Assembly: GCA_003389385.1 (NCBI GenBank)
Contig: QQVM01000006.1
Span: 7,429 to 46,284, forward strand
Direction of reading: 5' to 3'
DNA from: Bacteroidota bacterium
GTDB taxonomy: Bacteria > Bacteroidota > Bacteroidia > AKYH767-A > 2013-40CM-41-45
DNA length: 38,856 nucleotides
Shown: piece after piece, positions 32,524 through 38,856 of the stretch
How the letters are laid out: the number at the start of each line of letters is the position of its first letter
How positions within the stretch are numbered: position 1 is the stretch's first letter
The notes under the pieces: model-generated
Database searches by the model: none
The model's input: the letters and a program-made list of their open reading frames with translations, nothing else
Told to the model about the DNA's origin: nothing
Program-made: the position numbers and the translations under genes

Positions 32524-33440
32524 TAAAATACTTCAAACACCGGGATATTGACAAACAGCGCTGGGACGATTGCGTAAATCGCTCAGCAAATGCCTTGGTT
32601 TACGCTAACTCCTTTTACCTGGATGTAGTTAGTCCTGGCTGGGATGCGCTCGTACTAAATGATTATGATGCAGTATTTCCACTCACCCACAGAAAAAAAT
32701 ACGGCATTGCCTATATCTGTCAGCCTCCATTCACCCAGCAGCTTGGCATGTTTTCAAAAGATGAAAATAATTTTCAATTGCTCGAGGAATTCATACATGC
32801 AATACCATCACATTTCAGATACGCAGACATATTTCTGAACTCTGCACTCACGGAGAAACTTCCATCATACAAGAATTCCAGCATCCAAATGATGACGCAT
32901 CATCTGGATCTTAAGCGGCCTTATTCTGAAATTGCTCAAAACTATTCTGAGAACCTGAAGCGTAACATCCGCAAGGCGAATTTTTCAGCACTGAGTATAC
33001 AAAAAAGTATTTCCGCGCTGGAAATAATTGAGTTATTCAGGACAAACAGGGGAAGGGAAATTAATAATGTGAGTAACAGTGATTACGTTATATTGGAAAA
33101 ACTCTTAGATGCTCTGCAGAAAAGAGATCTCCTAACGGTTTTGAAAGCGGTGAATGAAAAAGAAGAAACTTGCGCCGGAGCGGTCTTCGTGCATTCTCAT
33201 AATTCATCCATATTTCTTTTCTCAGGAAATACTGAGGAGGGAAAAACAAAAGGAGCGATGAGTCTGCTGATAGATTATTTCATACGGAACAATTCGGATA
33301 ATAATGCTTACCTTGACTTCGAAGGATCCGTGCTTCCTTCTCTGGCCAGGTTTTATAAAAGTTTTGGTTCAGATGAAGTAGTATATTTGCACCTGAAACT
33401 TAACAGGCTTCCGGGGATTTTTCGCTGGCTTAAAAAATAA
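32520..33440 (+). CDS. GNAT/FemAB-like acyltransferase
   Basis: A 306-residue protein with a double GNAT-type fold similar to BioF2/FemAB-like enzymes that add acyl or aminoacyl groups to cell-wall or polysaccharide precursors. Recognisable parts are PPFTQQLGMFSKD (N-half), HHLDLKRPYSEIAQNYSENLKRNIRKA, CAGAVFVHSHNSSIFLFSGNTEEGKTKGAMSLLID and the end YLDFEGSVLPSLARFYKSFGS, typical of the family. The start is a GTG at 32520 that overlaps the deacetylase stop (4 bases). The pair probably modifies one glycan. The acceptor cannot be read from sequence. Confidence 0.8.
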   Translation: MIKYFKHRDIDKQRWDDCVNRSANALVYANSFYLDVVSPGWDALVLNDYDAVFPLTHRKKYGIAYICQPPFTQQLGMFSKDENNFQLLEEFIHAIPSHFRYADIFLNSALTEKLPSYKNSSIQMMTHHLDLKRPYSEIAQNYSENLKRNIRKANFSALSIQKSISALEIIELFRTNRGREINNVSNSDYVILEKLLDALQKRDLLTVLKAVNEKEETCAGAVFVHSHNSSIFLFSGNTEEGKTKGAMSLLIDYFIRNNSDNNAYLDFEGSVLPSLARFYKSFGSDEVVYLHLKLNRLPGIFRWLKK

Positions 33441-33450
33441 ATTTCGAAAT

Positions 33451-34101
33451 ATGCTGATCAACATAGGGCTTAAACAATCGATTGTCACCCAGTACATCGC
33501 TGAGATTCGCGACGAATCTATTCAAAAAGACAGAATGCGCTTTCGCAGAAATCTTCAGCGCCTGGGAGAAATTTTCGCTTATGAAATCAGCAAGCTTTTG
33601 AAGTATGAAGAGCGTGAAGTAACCACGCCACTTGGTTCGTGCATGGTTCCCGTGCTTGCCGAGCAACCTATCATAGGAACTATTCTTCGAGCCGGACTGC
33701 CGATGCACGAAGGTTTTCTGAATTATTTTGATCAGTGTGACAATGCCTTCATCAGCGCATACAGAAAGCATCACAAGGACGGCAGCTTTGAAATTAAGCT
33801 TGAATATGTTTCCTGTCCCTCGCTGAGCGGCCGCGTGGTAATTCTTTGCGATCCAATGCTTGCTACAGGAGCAAGCATAGTCAGCACATACAAGGCAATG
33901 CTGGAGAAAGGCATTCCCACCCACACTCACATTGTGAGCATCCTGGCCAGTGTGCAGGGCATTGAACATGTGAAGAGTCACCTTTCCGCCGACAATGTCA
34001 CCATATGGGCTGCAGCAGTTGATGAAGAACTTACTGCCCAGTCGTACATCGTACCTGGACTTGGTGATGCCGGAGACCTGGCCTACGGAAAAAAGCTTTG
34101 A
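33451..34101 (+). CDS. upp: Uracil phosphoribosyltransferase
   Basis: Pyrimidine salvage: uracil plus PRPP gives UMP. The 216 residues are standard. The PRPP-binding loop is LCDPMLATGASI around 130-141, and the uracil-binding C-terminus is VPGLGDAGDLAYGKKL. The region ILRAGLPMHEGFLNYF is the flexible loop. It begins 10 bases after the GNAT-like gene. A longer antisense open frame covers it but has no family features. It complements the nucleoside transporter and YjjG-type nucleotidase in the window. Confidence 0.96.
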   Translation: MLINIGLKQSIVTQYIAEIRDESIQKDRMRFRRNLQRLGEIFAYEISKLLKYEEREVTTPLGSCMVPVLAEQPIIGTILRAGLPMHEGFLNYFDQCDNAFISAYRKHHKDGSFEIKLEYVSCPSLSGRVVILCDPMLATGASIVSTYKAMLEKGIPTHTHIVSILASVQGIEHVKSHLSADNVTIWAAAVDEELTAQSYIVPGLGDAGDLAYGKKL

Positions 34102-34147
34102 AGCCTTTTGCGTATCTTGCAGGCATTGAACCTGAGAGCCAAGGCAA

Positions 34148-34711
34148 TTGGTCGAATTCCTGAAAATACTTTCTTTCATCCTGATCAGCAGCGTCAAGTT
34201 TGCCATTGGGCCTCCGATTGTCTACCTCAACGATCAATATGATTTCACCTGGCTGGAAACTAACCTTTATGGTATACTGGGTGGAATGATCGGTGTCGTG
34301 TTCTTCATGCACCTGAGTGAATGGCTGATGGATCTGTGGGATGCATTCAGGCATAAGTTCTTCCACAGAAAAAATAAGAAGCAACTCTTCAGTCCTCCAG
34401 TAGCGGATGTGGAAGGAGATATCGAAATTCACTATGAATATGTTGAGCATGCAATACCCAAAAGAAAGCGCTTTACCCCACGCACAAGAAAGCTTGTGCG
34501 CATCTGGAAAAAATACGGATTGATCGGACTTGCGGCATTGACGCCTATTCTGATTTCCATACCAATAGGAACTTTCTTCATGACAAAGCTGGAGAAGAAT
34601 AAAAAGAAAATCATACTTTATATGTTTATATCCGTGACTTCATGGTCGCTGATATTAACTACGATCCTTGAACTTATAGATGTTCAGTCAATTCAGGAAT
34701 TATTCGGATGA
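34148..34711 (+). CDS. Bacteroidota-type membrane protein of unknown function
   Basis: A 187-residue integral membrane protein, not recognised. It has about four hydrophobic segments: near 5-22, 44-62, 124-146 (LIGLAALTPILISIPIGTFF) and 157-175. A charged loop with FHRKNKKQ and a basic RKRFTPRTRKL lie between. It has no signal peptide. The start must be TTG 34148, because the frame is closed by a TGA at 34133 and the next Met is at residue 47. Its stop overlaps the start of the YjjG-like gene by 4 bases, so they are coupled. A remote resemblance to small exporter-like proteins is possible but unproven. Confidence 0.75.
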   Translation: MVEFLKILSFILISSVKFAIGPPIVYLNDQYDFTWLETNLYGILGGMIGVVFFMHLSEWLMDLWDAFRHKFFHRKNKKQLFSPPVADVEGDIEIHYEYVEHAIPKRKRFTPRTRKLVRIWKKYGLIGLAALTPILISIPIGTFFMTKLEKNKKKIILYMFISVTSWSLILTTILELIDVQSIQELFG

Positions 34712-35400
34712 AAAAGCAACACATATTCTTTGACCTTGACAACACGCTTTGGGATTTTGAAAAGAACTCCCGCGAAACACTGTCAGAACTTTATCACAAG
34801 CACAGACTTGAACACCTTGGTGTGCGGGATTTTGAATTCTTCATGGAAAAATACCGCGAACGCAATGCGATGATGTGGGAACAATATCGCCTGGGAAAAA
34901 TCGACAAGAAGACTTTGAGAGACCAGCGTTTCCCTCTCACCTTTTGGGACATGGGACTCGACGCAGAGCTTGCTCCTGCTGCTCTCACACATGAATACCT
35001 GGAGATCAGTCCGAAGAAAACACATCTATTTCCGAATACACACGATACGCTGGAATATCTGGCGGATAAATATCTCCTGCACATACTCACAAACGGATTT
35101 GCTGAAGTGCAGGAAATCAAGTTGCAGGAATCAGATTTGAAAAAGTATTTTCAAACTGTGATTATATCTGAGAATATCGGATATAAAAAACCCGACATTA
35201 ATATTTTTCTTTATTCCATGAAGCATACCGGCAGTAATGCATCGGACTGCACTATCATTGGAGACGGACTGGATGTGGATATTGCCGGAGGAAGAAATGC
35301 AGGATGGAGGACGGTATATTTTAATCCTGAAAAAAACAATCATGATGAACAGACAGATTTTGAAATCAGCTGCCTGTCTGAACTGAAAACTTTGCTATAA
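34708..35400 (+). CDS. yjjG: YjjG-family HAD pyrimidine nucleotidase
   Basis: A 230-residue HAD phosphatase that dephosphorylates noncanonical pyrimidine nucleotides such as dUMP and 5-halogenated dUMP. Motif I is DLDNTLWDF (D9 and D11), motif II LTNGF, motif III with K in GYKKPD, and motif IV GDGLDVDIAGGRNAGW. The YjjG subtype is supported by TLWDFEKNSRETL and by the cap domain. Its overlap with the upstream membrane protein (4 bases) implies a shared transcript. Role: nucleotide pool sanitation. Confidence 0.9.
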   Translation: MKKQHIFFDLDNTLWDFEKNSRETLSELYHKHRLEHLGVRDFEFFMEKYRERNAMMWEQYRLGKIDKKTLRDQRFPLTFWDMGLDAELAPAALTHEYLEISPKKTHLFPNTHDTLEYLADKYLLHILTNGFAEVQEIKLQESDLKKYFQTVIISENIGYKKPDINIFLYSMKHTGSNASDCTIIGDGLDVDIAGGRNAGWRTVYFNPEKNNHDEQTDFEISCLSELKTLL

Positions 35401-35403
35401 AAA

Positions 35404-35426
35404 AAGCCCGCGATTAACGCGGGCTT
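35404..35426. terminator. Bidirectional terminator after yjjG and the Cys-rich gene
   Basis: AAGCCCGCG (35404-35412) with CGCGGGCTT (35418-35426) is a perfect 9-bp stem with a 5-base loop. The A7 tract before it makes a strong minus-strand terminator; the plus-strand tail (CGTATTT) is weaker. It lies between the stops of two convergent genes. Confidence 0.88.
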
Positions 35427-35446
35427 CGTATTTCGGAAAATTCCCC

Positions 35447-35770
35447 TTAGTTGACGTTTGGCTTTGCCGTTTCGTCTGCTGTGCCTGCCTCAGCTTTAGA
35501 GTGGCTACCGCAACCTGCTTTTGCCTTCTGTGCTTCTGATTTGCTGCCGCAGGATGCCTTTGCTCCTGATTTGTTTTTGCAGCATGCTTTACCTGCTTCA
35601 GCTGAAGACTTGCAGCATCCTGCTGCTTTTGCTTCTGACTTATCTGCATCCACATTAGCAGAAACTTCTTTGCTTGCTTTGCCTGTAGAAGCTTTTCCCG
35701 GAGGATCGCATGCAAGAGAAACCATGCTCAGGAAGCAGAATACTGAAAGGATTGAGAGGAACTTTTTCAT
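35447..35770 (-). CDS. Small Cys-rich secreted lipoprotein-like protein
   Basis: A 107-residue protein with a signal sequence and a C21 that could be the lipidated Cys (SLAC; the -3 position is atypical). The mature part is Ala, Lys, Ser and Glu rich and has an 11-residue periodicity: CC at 52-53 and 63-64, C at 74 and C at 87, with KSSAEAGK, KNKSGAKA and SKSEAQKAK between. No family is recognised. Such vicinal Cys pairs could bind soft metals or form disulfides. It has its own Bacteroidota-type promoter (35810-35838) and terminator. A different minus-strand frame over it is a shadow. Confidence 0.7.
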   Translation of the reverse strand: MKKFLSILSVFCFLSMVSLACDPPGKASTGKASKEVSANVDADKSEAKAAGCCKSSAEAGKACCKNKSGAKASCGSKSEAQKAKAGCGSHSKAEAGTADETAKPNVN

Positions 35771-35809
35771 TTTATTTTTTTTAAGGTTTTCGATTGGAAT
35801 GATGAATTA

Positions 35810-35838
35810 CAAAGATAACGGAATAAATGAATTCACAA
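35810..35838 (-). promoter_or_regulatory. Promoter of the Cys-rich gene
   Basis: Read on the minus strand: TTG at 35838-35836, 18 bases, TATCTTTG at 35817-35810, a clean consensus match. It lies 40 bases before the ATG at 35770. Confidence 0.7.
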
Positions 35839-35970
35839 TGAAAGAAAACGTATACTCCTTACAAAAATTGGCGAGATTCAGACAATATTCTGACGTTCCT
35901 GAATATTAACAATATTTAACCGCCAGAAAACTGCGACATTTTTCCAATTTCGTACTTTCAGGCCGGAATC

Positions 35971-37203
35971 ATGGAATTACTGGAGAACATAAAAGTCGCC
36001 CTGCAAAGCATTCGCAGCCAGCTCCTGCGCACCGTGCTGACGGCTATGATCATAGCCATCGGAATCATGGCATTGGTGGGTATCCTGACAGCCATCGATG
36101 CCATCAAGGGCTCCATCAATAATAACTTCAGTGCGATGGGCGCCAATTCCTTTACGATACAGAACCGCGGAATGCATATCCGTATCGGCTCTCAGGGAAA
36201 ACGACCGAAAAAATTCTCTCCAATAACCGCTAAACAAGCGGAACAGTTTGCCGAGACATATTCATATCCTGCTTTGGTATCCATTTCCACCATGGCTTCC
36301 CGAATCTCTACACTGAAATACAAGGATCTCAAAAGCAACCCGAATATTTTCATCATGGGCGGCAATGAGAATTACATACATACCTCCGGCTATGCGCTGG
36401 CCAGAGGCCGGAATTTTTCTTCCCATGAACTGCAGTCAGGAGCGAATGTGATCATCATCGGAAAAGATGTGCAGGAAAAATTGTTTCCCACAGAAGACCC
36501 GCTTGAAAAAATCATTTCAGTGGGCAACCTGAAGTTTCTTGTCATAGGTACGCTGAAGGAAAAAGGCAGTGCGATAGGATTCGGAGGCGATAAGATTTGC
36601 ATTGTGCCTGTTAACAATGTGAGGCAGAATTTCGGAAGAGATAACATGTCATTCGCCATTAATGTAAGCGTACCTGATGTAGCTCACATGGATGCGGCCA
36701 TCAATGAAGCCATCGGAGCATTTCGTGTTGTACGTGGTGTGAAAGCGGGCACCGAAAACACTTTTGAAATTACGAAGAGCGACAGCATCGCGGTGATCCT
36801 TTTATCTCAAATCAGCACTGTAACACTTGCGGCCACCATCATCGGACTCATCACCCTTCTTGGCGCAGCCATCGGACTCATGAACATCATGCTGGTATCG
36901 GTGACAGAAAGAACGCGTGAGATAGGAATTCGCAAAGCCATTGGCGCCACACCAGCTATAATCCGCTCTCAATTTCTGGTGGAAGCCATTTTGATCTGCC
37001 AGATGGGTGGCGCACTGGGAATTTTCCTGGGTATTTTAATCGGCAACCTGATGTCGATGTTGCTTGAAAGCGGATTCATCATTCCCTGGCTATGGATTTT
37101 TTCTGGTGTAGCACTTTGTTTCCTGGTGGGTATTATTTCGGGATATTATCCCGCATCAAAGGCCGCGCGCCTTGACCCAATTGAAGCGCTCAGGTATGAA
37201 TAA
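35971..37203 (+). CDS. ABC transporter permease of the MacB/FtsX family
   Basis: A 410-residue inner-membrane permease. A TM segment near residue 22-45 ([23 protein letters not shown]) is followed by a ~230-residue periplasmic MacB-like domain, then three TM segments from about 275 ([50 protein letters not shown], abbreviated) with the Fts[11 protein letters not shown] coupling motif, and a C-terminal [19 protein letters not shown]. MacB-type permeases act with an ATPase and sometimes a membrane fusion protein; neither is encoded beside it here. Its 3' end overlaps the convergent chromate transporter gene by 14 bases. Confidence 0.93.
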   Translation: MELLENIKVALQSIRSQLLRTVLTAMIIAIGIMALVGILTAIDAIKGSINNNFSAMGANSFTIQNRGMHIRIGSQGKRPKKFSPITAKQAEQFAETYSYPALVSISTMASRISTLKYKDLKSNPNIFIMGGNENYIHTSGYALARGRNFSSHELQSGANVIIIGKDVQEKLFPTEDPLEKIISVGNLKFLVIGTLKEKGSAIGFGGDKICIVPVNNVRQNFGRDNMSFAINVSVPDVAHMDAAINEAIGAFRVVRGVKAGTENTFEITKSDSIAVILLSQISTVTLAATIIGLITLLGAAIGLMNIMLVSVTERTREIGIRKAIGATPAIIRSQFLVEAILICQMGGALGIFLGILIGNLMSMLLESGFIIPWLWIFSGVALCFLVGIISGYYPASKAARLDPIEALRYE

Positions 37204-38506
37204 TCAGCCACCAGAGTAATCCGGCGATTCCGCTGACCAGAATCCAGAGGATCATATTCACCTTTAGTTTATATAAAGCAAAGACTGATATTGCGATCCA
37301 GAGTAGAGGAAAAAATTTTACTCCGAATTCTGCCGAAGGATCAATGATCACAGCTTTGCCAAGATATATCGCGAGACTGAGAATGACTCCAACCACAGAG
37401 GCTGTCACCATGTCCAGCACTGCTTTAATCCGGTTCTGTCCGGCAGTTTTTTCTATCAGCGGAGCGCCGATGAAGATGAAAAGAAAGCAGGGTAGAAAAG
37501 TAAAATAGGTTGTCAGCCCAAGTCCGGCAGCACCCATGATCATCGAACCGCCGAAGTGGTTGTAACCCGCCATGAAACCCACAAAAGCCAGCACCATGAT
37601 CAGCGGGCCTGGTGTAGTTTCACCAAGAGCGAGTCCGTCGAGCATTTGAAGGCTGTTCAGCCATTGCAGTTTCTCTACGCTGTATTGAGCCACATAGGGA
37701 AGCACTGCATATGCTCCGCCGAAAGTGACAAAGGCAGCTTTTGTAAAAAAGAAAGACAGTGTGTCCCAGAAGATCGTGTCACTCTGCAGAATCCTGTAAA
37801 ACATGAATGGCGCAAGCCAGAGTATGATGCCACTCAGCAGAAAAAGAACATTGTTCCTCACAGAAAATACAGTGTGCGGAAGTACTGAACTTTCACTGAT
37901 ATAAAACTCCGATGGTTTAGCTTCAGAAGCAAAATCATGCTTTTCTGAATTCCTGTTTTCATGCTGACGGATGTATCTGATAAAAATTACCGAGAGTAAA
38001 ATGACACAAAGTATGATTAATGGAAATGAGACATTGAAAATATAAATTGCAATGAATGAAAGCACAGCCGCGATATAATGAAAATAATTTTTCAGCGCCC
38101 TCCCTCCTATTTTAATCATTGCAAGCAGGACGATGGCCACGATGGCAGGCTTCAGTCCGTCGAAGATTGCCTTCACCCAAGGCAGAGATCCGTATGTCAC
38201 ATAGATTATGCTCAGTACTAGAAGTATGAGCATCGACGGAAGGAAGAATAAAATTCCCGCCGCGAGTCCGCCGCGAACACCGTGCAGCAGCCATCCGGTA
38301 TAAGTTGCCAGCTGCTGCGCTTCGGGGCCCGGCAGCAGCATGCAATAATTCAGGGCATGAGAGAATTTACCCGGACTGATCCATTTTTTCTTCTCAACCA
38401 GGTATTCATACATAATTGAAATTTGTCCGGCCGGCCCGCCAAAAGATATGAAGCCAAGCTTGAGCCAGAATAAGAATGCTTCTTTGAATGTCGGACCATT
38501 GAGCAT
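37190..38506 (-). CDS. chrA: Chromate transporter (bidomain CHR family)
   Basis: A 438-residue inner-membrane protein with two homologous CHR domains, the long-chain type. The N-domain has [21 protein letters not shown] and [10 protein letters not shown]; the C-domain has [22 protein letters not shown] and [17 protein letters not shown]. About ten hydrophobic segments are present. Family members export chromate, but many homologues have other or unknown substrates. I start at ATG 38506 ([10 protein letters not shown]), since the in-frame TTG at 38536 lies inside the TAGTTTTG box. The gene converges with the permease. Confidence 0.9.
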   Translation of the reverse strand: MLNGPTFKEAFLFWLKLGFISFGGPAGQISIMYEYLVEKKKWISPGKFSHALNYCMLLPGPEAQQLATYTGWLLHGVRGGLAAGILFFLPSMLILLVLSIIYVTYGSLPWVKAIFDGLKPAIVAIVLLAMIKIGGRALKNYFHYIAAVLSFIAIYIFNVSFPLIILCVILLSVIFIRYIRQHENRNSEKHDFASEAKPSEFYISESSVLPHTVFSVRNNVLFLLSGIILWLAPFMFYRILQSDTIFWDTLSFFFTKAAFVTFGGAYAVLPYVAQYSVEKLQWLNSLQMLDGLALGETTPGPLIMVLAFVGFMAGYNHFGGSMIMGAAGLGLTTYFTFLPCFLFIFIGAPLIEKTAGQNRIKAVLDMVTASVVGVILSLAIYLGKAVIIDPSAEFGVKFFPLLWIAISVFALYKLKVNMILWILVSGIAGLLWWLIIHT

Positions 38507-38533
38507 ATTCAAAGCTTGATCATGTTGCGAATT

Positions 38534-38541
38534 CAAAACTA
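38534..38541 (-). promoter_or_regulatory. -7 box of the chromate transporter promoter
   Basis: On the minus strand TAGTTTTG matches TAnnTTTG, 27 bases before the ATG at 38506. No TTG at the correct upstream distance was found. Confidence 0.4.
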
Positions 38542-38576
38542 TGCTTTTTAATGTTACCCAGAGATTAAATAAGTTG

Positions 38577-38850
38577 GAATGAATATGTTTTTCGTTAGGG
38601 GGCTGAATTTGTTGTGGTGATCCAGGGCGGAATCAGCATTCGCGCTTGTGCTCTCGCACAAGATTCCGCGAAGAGGGGGTAGTAAAAAAATATCCAAAAA
38701 AAATCGACTGAGCATGTTCAAATATATAAGATGCTTCTGCATAACGCAGCGACCCGATCCCCGAAGGGGATCAACCTGAGTAGAAAAGTGATTATTAAAA
38801 AAACAAGCCTGAAGGGCTTGAATATGTTTTCCGTAGGTGGTCTGAAAATG
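38577..38850. repeat. Non-coding repeat field with nested hairpins
   Basis: About 300 bases without a credible gene. Direct repeats of ~30 bases occur at 38580-38611 and 38820-38850 (GAATATGTTT…CTGAA…TG in both). Between them: a nested hairpin with outer arms GCGGAAT (38627-38633) and ATTCCGC (38663-38669) and inner arms CTTGTGC/GCACAAG (38645-38651/38656-38662); a GATCCCC/GGGGATC hairpin with GAA loop (38756-38772); and CAAGCC/GGCTTG (38804-38820), also around GAA. This is REP-like or mobile intergenic repeat sequence. The 62-residue open frame on the minus strand here lacks family features. Confidence 0.65.
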
Positions 38851-38856
38851 TAAGGG

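Noticed and set aside
33430-34206. 258-residue minus-strand open frame over upp
   Set aside because: Longer than upp itself but it has no family motif, whereas the plus strand encodes complete UPRT motifs.
35395-35715. 106-residue minus-strand open frame over the Cys-rich gene
   Set aside because: Gln/Lys-rich shadow frame without a signal peptide; its stop lies past the terminator.
38554-38742. 62-residue minus-strand open frame at the right edge
   Set aside because: Runs through the nested hairpin repeats; composition reflects repeats, not a protein.
38577-38850. CRISPR array
   Set aside because: Only two imperfect ~30-base direct repeats 240 bases apart, no regular spacers and no cas genes.

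Overview
The window looks like chromosomal DNA from an aerobic or microaerobic member of the Bacteroidota, probably an environmental Chitinophagales/Sphingobacteriales-like lineage. The evidence is a long type III glutamine synthetase, a ~390-residue PurM, a fused 2-oxo acid dehydrogenase E1 alpha/beta gene, a PorE-like OmpA protein, few Shine-Dalgarno sequences, and repeated promoter boxes of the Bacteroidota type (TTG or TTTG, 18-23 bases, then TAnnTTTG). I see no rRNA, convincing tRNA, CRISPR array, transposase, integrase or phage gene. Nearly all of the window is ordinary housekeeping sequence, densely packed.

Layout. 1-367: non-coding left edge with two short palindromes. 368-5564 (minus): a co-oriented run etfB, etfA, DUF151 nuclease, NupC-type nucleoside transporter, thyA, folA, joining electron transfer to nucleoside uptake and dTMP/folate synthesis. 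5736-8995 (plus): small TPR protein, pyruvate dehydrogenase E1 beta, DEAD-box RNA helicase. 9122-12619 (plus): fatty acid desaturase and GSIII, the latter behind a distinctive promoter with a pair of TAGGGGGT sites. 12652-14712 (minus): HIRAN protein, coiled-coil J-like protein, outer-membrane beta-barrel protein. 15045-21212 (plus): PorE-like OmpA/LysM protein, purM, prfA, then an amphi-Trp / zinc-ribbon / DedA group with a palindromic operator. 21253-21795 (minus): DNA-3-methyladenine glycosylase. 21894-23972 (plus): E1 alpha/beta fusion broken by one in-frame stop codon. 23980-29862 (minus): SOS peptidase, PaaY, thiolase (PaaJ-like), PaaI, a HerA-like ATPase and 3-hydroxyacyl-CoA dehydrogenase (PaaH-like), i.e. 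the lower half of phenylacetate degradation with an ATPase inside it. 30071-35400 (plus): rpsT, radC, polysaccharide deacetylase, GNAT/FemAB-like protein, upp, a membrane protein and a YjjG-type nucleotidase. 35447-38506: a Cys-rich lipoprotein-like gene (minus), an orphan MacB/FtsX permease (plus) and a chromate transporter (minus). 38507-38856: non-coding field of nested hairpins and direct repeats.

The most notable points are the nonsense codon just before the thiamine-diphosphate motif of the E1 fusion, the two-site GSIII operator, the perfect 9-bp inverted repeat over the amphi-Trp promoter, the overlapping J-like/HIRAN gene pair, the HerA ATPase inside the paa genes, and the 11-residue-periodic Cys-rich secreted protein. 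I did not find a clear, wholly new multi-gene system; the J-like/HIRAN pair is the nearest to one.
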